Of a stretch of DNA of 10,738 nt, positions 1 through 5,984 are shown piece by piece. The stretch comes from Caldimonas sp. (lineage in GTDB: Bacteria; Pseudomonadota; Gammaproteobacteria; Burkholderiales; Burkholderiaceae_C). Every line of letters starts with the position of its first letter. The first letter of the stretch is position 1. Below the pieces are notes generated by a model. That model ran no database searches. It saw nothing but the letters and a program-made list of their open reading frames with translations, and had not been told where the DNA came from. The stretch covers positions 1 to 10,738 of the forward strand of contig JASLGD010000349.1 of assembly GCA_030150305.1 (NCBI GenBank). The letters are read 5' to 3'. Made by a program: the position numbers and the translations under genes.

Positions 1-766
1 ACGTCATCTGCACGTGGTGCTGGACGCCGCGGAAGTCGTACGTCACGTCGTAGTACTGCGGCGTCTGGCCGGCGACGTTCTCGCAGCGACGGATGTCGCG
101 CGTTCCCGCGACCTGGTTGCCGACGTGCGACCCGAGCGCCGCACCGCCGGCGACGCCGCCGACCGTGGCGAGCGCGTTGCCCATGCCGCCGCCGATCTGG
201 TGGCCGAGGATGCCGCCGAGCACGCCGCCCACGACCGCACCAGGAACGTTGACGTCATGGCCGCCGACCTGCGTCTGGCCGACCGGCTGATGCTCGATCC
301 AGCAGCGCTGCTCGCCAGCTCCCATCACGGCGCGTACCGACGTGACCGGCACCTCGACGAGCCGCTCGTTCGGGCGGCGGCGCCATTCGTACGCGGGCAC
401 CGGCGCGGGCACCGGCGCAGGCAGCGACTCCTCGGAACGGTACGCGTGGCGCTCGTCGACGGGGCGCACCGACGAGATCCGGTTGTCGAGGCCCATCGCG
501 CGCAGCGAGTCGTAGCTGCCGCGGCGCAGGACGACGCAGTGGCCGCGAAAGCCCGAGTCGTCGCAGACTTCCCAACGGCCGTGGTCGACGACCACCGACG
601 ATGCGCGGTCGTTGAAGCCGTAGCGGTCGAGGTTCCAGATCTTGCTGTTGGCCTGGAACGTGCGGCCACGGAACCCTTCTCCTTCGTAGAACGTGACCTG
701 GGCCGACGCATGCGCCGCGAACGCGATCGCAGCGAGGCCGACGAGACGACGAGTGGTGGTGCTCAT
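1..766 (-). CDS. Secreted beta/gamma-crystallin domain plus glycine-zipper protein, 3' end off the window
   Basis: Reading back from ATG at 766, 255 codons are open to the left edge. Residues 1-22 form a signal peptide (RR, hydrophobic core, ASA then Q). Residues 24-104 hold two Greek-key repeats of the beta/gamma-crystallin type (VTFYEGEGFRG and WEVCDDSGFRG starts). Each ends in the calcium-clamp pattern N/D-N/D-x-x-S/T-S: NDRASS at 52-57 and DNRISS at 94-99. A Pro-rich linker (about 116-125) follows, then a basic stretch and, at about 176-220, a Gly-rich helix pair (GAVVGGVLGGILGHQIGGG, then GGVAGGAALGSHVGNQ) typical of Rick_17kDa/glycine-zipper 2TM domains. Cys69, 77, 155 and 228 could form disulfides. 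A periplasmic or outer-membrane-associated role is inferred; the function is unknown. The missing tail is probably short, judging from related proteins I recall. No strong Shine-Dalgarno is visible before 766. Frame and domains are solid, the role is not. Confidence 0.87.
   Translation of the reverse strand, partial: MSTTTRRLVGLAAIAFAAHASAQVTFYEGEGFRGRTFQANSKIWNLDRYGFNDRASSVVVDHGRWEVCDDSGFRGHCVVLRRGSYDSLRAMGLDNRISSVRPVDERHAYRSEESLPAPVPAPVPAYEWRRRPNERLVEVPVTSVRAVMGAGEQRCWIEHQPVGQTQVGGHDVNVPGAVVGGVLGGILGHQIGGGMGNALATVGGVAGGAALGSHVGNQVAGTRDIRRCENVAGQTPQYYDVTYDFRGVQHHVQMT
393..416. repeat. 12-bp tandem duplication encoding the Pro-rich linker
   Basis: GCGGGCACCGGC occurs twice head to tail (393-404, 405-416). 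On the minus strand it encodes the repeated Pro-Ala-Pro-Val tract that links the crystallin domain to the C-terminal half of the secreted protein. It is a simple in-frame tandem duplication, so linker length could vary between strains. Confidence 0.8.
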
Positions 767-786
767 GGCGCGTGATTTGCTCTGCA

Positions 787-799
787 GCAACTTGGTTGC
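787..799. promoter_or_regulatory. Short dyad (GCAAC-TTG-GTTGC) in the crystallin gene leader
   Basis: Five-base arms GCAAC (787-791) and GTTGC (795-799) flank TTG, ending 20 bp upstream of the crystallin-gene ATG at 766. It could be a protein-binding dyad or a small leader hairpin. The arms are short, so chance is a real alternative. I see no convincing -35/-10 pair for either divergent gene in 767-903. Confidence 0.25.
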
Positions 800-831
800 G
801 ATGGGGTCATTCAACGCGCAGCCACGGTCGT

Positions 832-871
832 GCGTTGTCCGAGAACGCCTGCCGAGCGTGCAGGACAACGC
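832..871. promoter_or_regulatory. Long palindrome, 9-bp perfect arms, between divergent genes
   Basis: GCGTTGTCC (832-840) is the exact reverse complement of GGACAACGC (863-871). The 22-bp spacer contains a further 4-bp pair, ACGC 845-848 with GCGT 856-859, enclosing a 7-nt loop. Arm centres are 31 bp apart, close to three helical turns. It lies 32 bp upstream of the hydrolase start. There is no T-tract on either side, so a classical terminator is unlikely. An operator for a dimeric or looped regulator, or a structured 5' leader of the hydrolase mRNA, fits better; both are inferences. Confidence 0.5.
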
Positions 872-903
872 CCAAAACCGTAAAGAAGGTCGTGTGATTC
901 GTC

Positions 904-1812
904 ATGGAAGCTGAAGTCGCGAAACGTCTCGTGTCCGGGCAGCGGCGGCTCACGCTCGTCGCGGCGGTCGTCGTCCTGTTCGGCGGCCTGTCGGCTGGCT
1001 GGGCGACGCTCGGCACGCAGCAGCGCAAGTGGATCTTCCAGGCGATGCCCGTTCCCCCGGCGTCGGCCGACGAGCTCGCGCGGATCGCGCGCTCGCAGGA
1101 CATGGAAAGTGTCTGGATCGAGCACGAGTCGCTCTCCGCTGGCCGCCCGATCCGCCTGCACGCGGTGTATGCGCCGAACGCGCACGCGCACGCGCCGCTG
1201 CTGCTCTTCCTGCACGGCGCGCGCCAGAACCTCGGCCGCAGCGCGTTTCGCATCGAGCAGATGCGCGACCTCGGCTTCTCGGTGCTCGCGGTCGACTACC
1301 GCGGCTTCGGCGCGAGCACCGACGAACTGCCGTCCGAGGTCGGCGTCATCGAGGACGCCGCCGCCGCGTGGCGCTGGCTCGGCGAGCACCATCCGGGCAA
1401 GCCGCGCTACCTCTTCGGCCACTCGCTCGGCGGCGCGATCGCGGTGCAGCTCGCCGCCGCGCTCGCCGATGCGCCGGCCGCCGACGCGCCGCAGGGCGTC
1501 ATCGTCGAAGGCACGTTCACGTCGATCCGCGACATGTTCGGCACCTTCAAGTGGGGCTGGCTGCCGATCTCGATGCTGATCACCGAGCGCTTCGACTCGC
1601 TCGCCACCGTGCCGCGCATCAAGGCGCCGCTCCTCATCGTCCACGGCAGCAACGACGCGATCGTGCCGGCGCGCTTCGGCGAGCTGCTCTACGAGCACGC
1701 GACCGCGGCCAAGCGCTTCATCCTCGTCGACGGCGGAACGCACTCGACGACGAGCTGGCGCGGCGGCGATCAGTACCGCGAGGCGTTGCGCGAGTTCTTC
1801 AAGATCGGTTGA
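904..1812 (+). CDS. Membrane-anchored alpha/beta-hydrolase (serine hydrolase, BEM46/ABHD13-like)
   Basis: 302 residues. One N-terminal membrane segment (about 16-38, LTLVAAVVVLFGGLSAGWA) precedes an alpha/beta-hydrolase fold. The oxyanion-hole region LFLHGARQN is at 102-109, the nucleophile elbow GHSLGG has Ser174, the acid is probably Asp251 in VHGSND, and the catalytic His280 is in GGTHST, so the triad looks complete. The spacing and VDYRGFGAS motif (130-138) recall BEM46/ABHD13-type membrane hydrolases; the substrate cannot be told from sequence. The anchor with a charged N-terminus suggests an inner-membrane protein. ATG 904 is the first possible start because an in-frame TGA lies at 895-897. 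A purine-rich AGAAGG (884-889) sits 14 nt upstream, a little far. It is transcribed alone, divergent from the crystallin gene and convergent with hmgA. Esterase, lipase or peptidase activity are all possible. Confidence 0.87.
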   Translation: MEAEVAKRLVSGQRRLTLVAAVVVLFGGLSAGWATLGTQQRKWIFQAMPVPPASADELARIARSQDMESVWIEHESLSAGRPIRLHAVYAPNAHAHAPLLLFLHGARQNLGRSAFRIEQMRDLGFSVLAVDYRGFGASTDELPSEVGVIEDAAAAWRWLGEHHPGKPRYLFGHSLGGAIAVQLAAALADAPAADAPQGVIVEGTFTSIRDMFGTFKWGWLPISMLITERFDSLATVPRIKAPLLIVHGSNDAIVPARFGELLYEHATAAKRFILVDGGTHSTTSWRGGDQYREALREFFKIG

Positions 1813-1870
1813 TCGCGACCCGACCGGCGAGCGCGCAAGGCCGCGGGCGGGTGACCGACCGCCGCAATCG

Positions 1871-1909
1871 GAGCGGCAGGCCGCTGGCTGCCCGCGTCTT
1901 TGCCCGCTC
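1871..1909. terminator. Possible bidirectional hairpin between convergent genes
   Basis: In the 109-bp gap between the hydrolase stop and the hmgA stop, GAGCGGCA (1871-1878) can pair with TGCCCGCTC (1901-1909) with one bulged C. Alternatively AGCGGC (1872-1877) pairs with GCCGCT (1880-1885) as a compact hairpin. An outer pairing of GATCGCGACC (1811-1820) with GGTCGCGGATC (1910-1920, one bulge) is also possible. Position suits termination from both sides, but there is no T-run, so an intrinsic terminator is only a weak call. Confidence 0.3.
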
Positions 1910-1921
1910 GGTCGCGGATCG

Positions 1922-3259
1922 TCACGGTCGCTGCGGATCGAAGTGCTTCTTCAGCCCCTGCCAGCAGCGGTAGTAGTCGTCCTGCAGCTCGGCGGCGTCG
2001 AGCGCCTGGCGCGTCGGCCGCCAGACCGCGCGCGTCTCGAACATGAACGCCATCGTGTCGCGGATGACGTCGGCCTTCGACGTGTCGGCGTTGCTCGCCT
2101 TCTCGAACGTCTCGGCGTCCGGGCCGTGGCCGGTCATGCTGTTGTGCAGGCTCGCGCCGCCGGGGACGAAGCCCTCGGCCTTGGCGTCGTAGACGCCGTG
2201 GACGAGGCCCATGAACTCGCTCGCGATGTTGCGGTGAAACCAGGGCGGCCGGAACGTGTCGCGCATGACGAGCGTGCGCGGCGCGAAGACGACGAAGTCG
2301 ATGTTGCTCACCCCCGGCGTGTCCGACGGGCTGTGGACGACGAGGAAGATCGACGGATCCGGGTGGTCGTAGGTGATCGAGCCGATCGCGTTGAAGCGGC
2401 GCAGGTCGTACTTGTAGGGCGCGTAGTTGCCGTGCCACGCGACGACGTCGAACGGCGAGTGGTCCATCCGCGCCGACCACAGGTGGCCCTGGAACTTGGC
2501 GACGAGCCAGTGCGGCTCTTCGACGTCCTCGTACGCTGCTGTCGGCGTCAGGAAGTCGCGCGGATTGGCGAGGCCGTTCGCGCCGATCGGGCCGAGATCG
2601 GGAAGGCGGAAGTTGGCGCCGAAGTTCTCGCAGACGTAGCCGCGCGCCTGGCCTGCCGCGCCTTCGACGGCGCGGCCTTCGGCATCGAGCAGCTCGACGC
2701 GAAAGCGCACGCCGCGCGGAATGACGACGATCTCCTGCGGCTCGGCGTCGATCGTGCCGAGCTCGGTGACGAAGCGCTGCCGCCCTTGCTGCGGGACGAT
2801 GAGCAGCTCGCCGTCGGCGTCGTAGAACGCGCGCTGCTGCATCGAGCGGTTCGCCGCGTAGACGTGCGCCGCGGCGCCGGCCTGCGCGTGCGGGCCGCCG
2901 CTGCCGGCCATCGTCACGAGGCCGTCGACGAAGTCGGTCGGCTCGCTCGGCATCGGCAGCGGATTCCAGCGCAGCTGGTTCGGCGTCGCCTCGACGTCGT
3001 CGTCAAAGACGCTGACGATGCGGCCGTCGTCGATGCGCGCGAACGGCTCGTGCATCGCCGAGGGACGGATGCGATAGAGCCAGCTCCTGCGGTTGTCGGC
3101 GCGCGGTGCGGTGAACGCGGTGCCGCTCAGCTGCTCGGCGTAGAGGCCGTACGGGCAGCGCTGCGGCGAGTTGCGGCCGACCGGCAGCGCGCCCGGCAGT
3201 GCCTCGGTCGAGAACGTGTTGCCGAAGCCCGACTGGTAGCGGCTGCCGCCTTCGCTCAC
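1922..3259 (-). CDS. hmgA: Homogentisate 1,2-dioxygenase
   Basis: 445 residues, normal length for the family. It opens the ring of homogentisate with O2 to give 4-maleylacetoacetate, a cytoplasmic non-haem Fe(II) cupin step of tyrosine/phenylalanine degradation. The N-terminus (SRYQSGFGNTFSTEALPGALP) is the family start. Iron ligands are visible as His342 and Glu348 (PWFHRNIASEFMG) and His378 (MTGHGPD), with the probable active-site base His276 in VVAWHGNYAPY. The start is GTG at 3259: its GTGA overlaps the TGA stop of hpd, and GGAG (3265-3268) sits 5 nt upstream. A longer frame continues upstream of this GTG but is only hpd read in the wrong frame. Translational coupling to hpd is therefore likely. 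The isomerase and fumarylacetoacetase normally needed afterwards are absent here. Near-certain identification. Confidence 0.98.
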   Translation of the reverse strand: MSEGGSRYQSGFGNTFSTEALPGALPVGRNSPQRCPYGLYAEQLSGTAFTAPRADNRRSWLYRIRPSAMHEPFARIDDGRIVSVFDDDVEATPNQLRWNPLPMPSEPTDFVDGLVTMAGSGGPHAQAGAAAHVYAANRSMQQRAFYDADGELLIVPQQGRQRFVTELGTIDAEPQEIVVIPRGVRFRVELLDAEGRAVEGAAGQARGYVCENFGANFRLPDLGPIGANGLANPRDFLTPTAAYEDVEEPHWLVAKFQGHLWSARMDHSPFDVVAWHGNYAPYKYDLRRFNAIGSITYDHPDPSIFLVVHSPSDTPGVSNIDFVVFAPRTLVMRDTFRPPWFHRNIASEFMGLVHGVYDAKAEGFVPGGASLHNSMTGHGPDAETFEKASNADTSKADVIRDTMAFMFETRAVWRPTRQALDAAELQDDYYRCWQGLKKHFDPQRP

Positions 3260-4332
3260 GTCGTCTCCAGCACGCCGCGGCGCACCTGGTCGCGCTCGAT
3301 CGACTCGAAGAGCGCCTTGAAGTTGCCTTCGCCGAAGCCTTCGTCGCCCTGGCGCTGGATGAACTCGAAGAAGACCGGACCGAAGACGGGTTCGGAGAAG
3401 ATCTGCAGCAGCAGGCGCGGCTTGCCGCCCTCGGTCGAGCCGTCGACGAGGATGCCGCGCGTCTGCAGCGCCGCGACGTCGAGCCCGTGGCCGGGCAGGC
3501 GCTGCTCGAGCATCTCGTAGTAGACGTCGTTCGGTGCCGCGAGCAGCGGCACGCCGGCGAGCGCGAGCTTGTCGATCGTCGCGAAGAGGTCGTCGGTGAG
3601 GAGCGCGACGTGCTGGATGCCCTCGCCGTTGAACTTCATCAGGAACTCCTCGATCTGGCCGGAGCCCTTCTTCGCTTCCTCGTTGAGCGGGATGCGGATC
3701 TTGCCGTCGGGTGCGGTCATCGCCTTCGACGTCAGGCCGGTGTACTCGCCCTGGATGTCGAAGTAGCGGATCTCGCGGAAGTTGAAGAGGCGCTCGTAAA
3801 AAGAGGCCCAGAACGACATCCGCCCGCGGTAAACGTTGTGGGTGAGGTGGTCGAGCGTGTGGAGGCCGTGGCCGGCCGGCCGACGATCGACGCCGGGCAG
3901 GAACTCGAAGTCGATGTCGTAGATCGCCTTGCCTTCCTCGAACCGGTCGATCAGGTAGAGCGGCGCGCCGCCGATGCCCTTGATCGCCGGCAGCCGCAAC
4001 TCCATCGGGCCGGTCGGCATCTCGAGCGGCTGCGCGCCGAGCTCGAGCGCACGCGAATACGCCTTGTGCGAGTCGCGGACGCGAAACGCGAGCCCGCACG
4101 CCGAGGGCCCGTGCTCGGCGGCGAAGTAGCCGGCCTGGCTCTTCGCCTCGCGGTTGACGATGAAGTTGATCCCGCCCTGGCGATAGAGCGAGACGTCCTT
4201 CGAGCGGTGGCGCGCGACCTCGCTGAAGCCGAGCTGCTCGAGCACCGGCTCGAGCAGGCCGGGCGTCGGCGACGCGAACTCGACGAACTCGAATCCCATC
4301 AGCCCCATCGGGTTGTCGAACAGGTCTGCCAT
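3256..4332 (-). CDS. hpd: 4-hydroxyphenylpyruvate dioxygenase
   Basis: 358 residues, the usual bacterial length. It converts 4-hydroxyphenylpyruvate and O2 to homogentisate and CO2, by decarboxylation, ring hydroxylation and side-chain migration on Fe(II). Two vicinal-oxygen-chelate halves are visible, about 10-150 and 155-355. Metal ligands are His162 (DHLTHNVYRGRM), His241 (GIQHVAL) and Glu323 (VFFEFIQR). The C-terminal gate helix region GFGEGNFKALFESIE (332-346) is intact. The start ATG 4332 has a strong AGGAGG 5 nt upstream. It follows the gamma-carbonic anhydrase gene by 30 bp and overlaps hmgA by 4 bp, so the two pathway enzymes are made together. Hydroxymandelate synthase is a related alternative, but adjacency to hmgA argues strongly for the dioxygenase. 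Confidence 0.97.
   Translation of the reverse strand: MADLFDNPMGLMGFEFVEFASPTPGLLEPVLEQLGFSEVARHRSKDVSLYRQGGINFIVNREAKSQAGYFAAEHGPSACGLAFRVRDSHKAYSRALELGAQPLEMPTGPMELRLPAIKGIGGAPLYLIDRFEEGKAIYDIDFEFLPGVDRRPAGHGLHTLDHLTHNVYRGRMSFWASFYERLFNFREIRYFDIQGEYTGLTSKAMTAPDGKIRIPLNEEAKKGSGQIEEFLMKFNGEGIQHVALLTDDLFATIDKLALAGVPLLAAPNDVYYEMLEQRLPGHGLDVAALQTRGILVDGSTEGGKPRLLLQIFSEPVFGPVFFEFIQRQGDEGFGEGNFKALFESIERDQVRRGVLETT
3265..3268 (-). promoter_or_regulatory. Ribosome binding site deciding the hmgA GTG start
   Basis: GGAG on the minus strand, 5 nt before GTG 3259, lying inside the last codons of hpd. Together with the GTGA stop/start overlap it fixes the unusual GTG as the hmgA start and implies reinitiation by ribosomes leaving hpd. 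Confidence 0.7.
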
Positions 4333-4337
4333 CTCGT

Positions 4338-4343
4338 CCTCCT
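4338..4343 (-). promoter_or_regulatory. Strong ribosome binding site of hpd
   Basis: A perfect AGGAGG on the minus strand 5 nt before the hpd ATG at 4332. It is the best Shine-Dalgarno in the window, suggesting hpd is translated efficiently and independently of the gene upstream. Confidence 0.8.
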
Positions 4344-4362
4344 GTCGCCGCGTGCGCGCGCG

Positions 4363-4887
4363 TCAGCCGATCCGCTCGAGCGCGGTGCGAAAGTGCGCGC
4401 CGCGCTCGACGTAGCTCGCCGCAGCGCGCGCGAGCCCGGCGACTTCGTCGTCGCTGAGCGAGCGCGCGACCTTCGCGGGTGCGCCGATGATGAGCGATCG
4501 GTCGGGGAAGGACTTGCCTTCGGTCACGATCGCCCCGGCGCCGACGAGGCAGTCGCGGCCGACCACCGCGCCGTTCATCACCACCGCCTGGATGCCGACG
4601 AGCGAGCCGTCGCCGATCGTGCAGCCGTGCAGCATCGCCTGGTGGCCGACGGTGACGCGCGTGCCGATCGTGAGCGGAAAGCCCGGATCGGCGTGGAGCA
4701 CCGCGCCTTCCTGCACGTTCGTCTCGTCGCCGACGGCGATCGTCTCGTTGTCGCCGCGCGCCGACGCGCCCGGCCAGAAGCTCGCGCGCGGGCCGACGAC
4801 GACGCGGCCGATCAGCGTCGCCTGCTCGGCGATGTAGGCGGAGGGCGCGACGGCGGGCGCGCGGTCGTCGATGCGGTAGAGCGGCAT
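4363..4887 (-). CDS. Gamma-carbonic anhydrase family protein (left-handed beta-helix, YrdA/CaiE-like)
   Basis: 174 residues, typical of short gamma-class carbonic anhydrase homologues. Hexapeptide repeats run from about 15 to 140 (IGRVVVGPRASFWPG, IGTRVTVGHQAMLHG, IGDGSLVGIQAVV, VVGRDCLVGAGAIV), followed by a C-terminal helix (144-170). The three histidines that would bind metal in a trimer are His65 (VLHAD), His82 (GHQ) and His87 (LHGC). Similar proteins are often annotated YrdA, PaaY or CaiE; activity ranges from CO2 hydration to thioesterase and cannot be decided here. ATG 4887 is supported by AAGGAG (4899-4904) 11 nt upstream, and the frame upstream of it is not protein-like. It lies 32 bp after the binding-protein gene and 30 bp before hpd, consistent with one transcript. 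A role in disposing of CO2 released by hpd, or in CoA-ester metabolism with the CoA-transferase, is speculative. Confidence 0.93.
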   Translation of the reverse strand: MPLYRIDDRAPAVAPSAYIAEQATLIGRVVVGPRASFWPGASARGDNETIAVGDETNVQEGAVLHADPGFPLTIGTRVTVGHQAMLHGCTIGDGSLVGIQAVVMNGAVVGRDCLVGAGAIVTEGKSFPDRSLIIGAPAKVARSLSDDEVAGLARAAASYVERGAHFRTALERIG

Positions 4888-4898
4888 GGCGGGCGGAA

Positions 4899-4904
4899 CT
4901 CCTT
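4899..4904 (-). promoter_or_regulatory. Ribosome binding site of the gamma-carbonic anhydrase gene
   Basis: AAGGAG on the minus strand, 11 nt before ATG 4887. It decides the start, because the same frame stays open far upstream through the neighbouring genes. Confidence 0.65.
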
Positions 4905-4919
4905 CGAATGCGGACGCGG

Positions 4920-5900
4920 TCAGTCGAGCGTGATGTTGGCCTTCTGCACCAGGCGAGCGTAGCGCTCCTGCTCGCTCTTCAGCATCTGCGCCGCGGCTTC
5001 GGGCGTCGTCGGCGCGATGACGTTGTCCTGCCTGGCCATCGCCGCACGCACGTCGGCGTCGGCGAACGCCGCGGTCACGGCGTCGTGCAGCCGCTTGACC
5101 TCGGCGGCCGGCAATCCCTTCGGGCCGACGACGGCGAACCAGCCGGCGATGTCGACGTCCGGGTAGCCCTGCTCGGCGATCGTCGGCAGCTCGGGCAGCG
5201 AGGCGACGCGGGTCTTGCCCATGACGCCGATCGCGCGCAGCTGGCCGCTCTTCAGGTAGCCCTGCACCGCGGGCAGCGCGACGACGCCGAAGTCGACCTG
5301 GCCGCAGAGCAGGTCGGCGAGCATCGGGGCGACGCCCTTGTACGGGATGTGCCTGGCGTCGACCCCGGCGGCGTCGACGAACATCTCGCCGGCGAGGTGG
5401 ATGATCGTGCCGTTGCCCGACGAGGCGAGGTTGTAGGCGCCGGGCTTCGCCTTCAAGAGCGCGACGAGCTCCTTCGCGTTCGTCGCCGGCAGCTTGGTCG
5501 GCTGGACGACGAGCACGAACGGCGTCGCGCCGACGACGCTGATCGGCGTGATGTCGGCGAGCCCGTCGTACGGCATCTTCTTGTAGACGCTCGGATTGAC
5601 CGCGTGGTTGTTCGAGATGAACGCGATCGTGTTGCCGTCGGGCGGCGCCTTGACGAGCGCGAGCGTTCCGGTGATCCCGCCGGCGCCCGCGAGGTTCTCG
5701 ATCACCACCGGCTGGTCGCCGAGCTTGTTCGAGAGCGCCGGCCCGACCGAGCGCACGATGACGTCGACTCCCGAGCCTGGGCTCACCGGCAGGATGACGC
5801 GCAGCGGCGGCCGCTCGGCGGCATGCGCCGGCGCGAGCGCGGCGCAACACGCGGCGATCGCAACGAGCAGCGTGCGACGGTGGAGGCTGAAGCGTTGCAT
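4920..5900 (-). CDS. Bug/TctC-family periplasmic solute-binding protein
   Basis: 326 residues, standard for the family. A signal peptide spans about 1-27 (HRRTLLVAIAACCAALAPAHA then AERPP). The mature part starts with the Bug hallmark LRVILPVSPGSGVDVIVR (33-50), then VVIENLAGAGGITGTLALVKAPPDGNT (65-91), the NNHAVNPSVYKKMPYD segment (97-112) and PYKGVAPMLADLLCGQVD (186-203). Such proteins bind carboxylates, amino acids or aromatic acids in the periplasm, mostly as extracytoplasmic receptors of tripartite tricarboxylate transporters. No TctA or TctB membrane partner is in the window, as is common for orphan Bug proteins in Burkholderiales. The ligand is unknown; an organic or aromatic acid fits the neighbours. 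The start ATG 5900 has a weak GAGAG-type leader. The gene sits 72 bp after the CoA-transferase stop, behind a long inverted repeat, and 32 bp before the carbonic anhydrase gene. Confidence 0.94.
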   Translation of the reverse strand: MQRFSLHRRTLLVAIAACCAALAPAHAAERPPLRVILPVSPGSGVDVIVRSVGPALSNKLGDQPVVIENLAGAGGITGTLALVKAPPDGNTIAFISNNHAVNPSVYKKMPYDGLADITPISVVGATPFVLVVQPTKLPATNAKELVALLKAKPGAYNLASSGNGTIIHLAGEMFVDAAGVDARHIPYKGVAPMLADLLCGQVDFGVVALPAVQGYLKSGQLRAIGVMGKTRVASLPELPTIAEQGYPDVDIAGWFAVVGPKGLPAAEVKRLHDAVTAAFADADVRAAMARQDNVIAPTTPEAAAQMLKSEQERYARLVQKANITLD

Positions 5901-5919
5901 GGTGTCTCTCGTCGGTGAA

Positions 5920-5984
5920 CTGTCGTCCTGAGCGAAGCGAAGGACCTCGGCGCTCGCGATTCTTCGCTGCGCTCAGGAGGACAG
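5920..5984. repeat. 65-bp inverted repeat with CCTGAGCGAAGCGAAGG core, overlapping the CoA-transferase stop
   Basis: Arms of 23 nt (5920-5942 and 5962-5984) are reverse complements except at two positions, separated by 19 nt. The right arm overlaps the end of the CoA-transferase gene and encodes its last residues and TGA stop (5973-5975). The rest fills most of the gap before the Bug gene. The core resembles a short hairpin-forming repeat that I recall from intergenic regions of many soil and environmental bacteria; only one copy lies in this window, so dispersal cannot be shown here. In RNA it would form a very stable stem, able to terminate, attenuate or protect mRNA ends. There is no T-tract. 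Confidence 0.85.

Noticed and set aside
14..775. Long plus-strand open frame opposite the crystallin gene
   Set aside because: Arg/Ala/Asp-rich with no recognisable motif; the opposite strand encodes a signal peptide, two Greek-key repeats and a glycine zipper. It is a by-product of high GC.
811..1743. Minus-strand open frame opposite the alpha/beta-hydrolase
   Set aside because: Low-complexity Arg/Glu/Ala composition, while the plus frame carries a full catalytic triad.
1943..3520. Plus-strand open frame of 525 codons antisense to hmgA
   Set aside because: Typical antisense frame of a GC-rich gene, rich in Arg/Val/Asp/Ala; hmgA on the other strand is unmistakable.
3260..4099. N-terminal extension of hmgA upstream of GTG 3259
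   Set aside because: The extension is hpd read out of frame; the family N-terminus and ribosome site place the start at 3259.
3256..4332. hpd as a 4-hydroxymandelate synthase
   Set aside because: The two families share the fold and ligands, but the translational overlap with hmgA, which uses the dioxygenase product, makes the dioxygenase the sensible call.
3199..4962. Plus-strand open frame of 587 codons antisense to hpd and the carbonic anhydrase gene
   Set aside because: Composition is biased and there are no domains; it crosses two real genes of the opposite strand.
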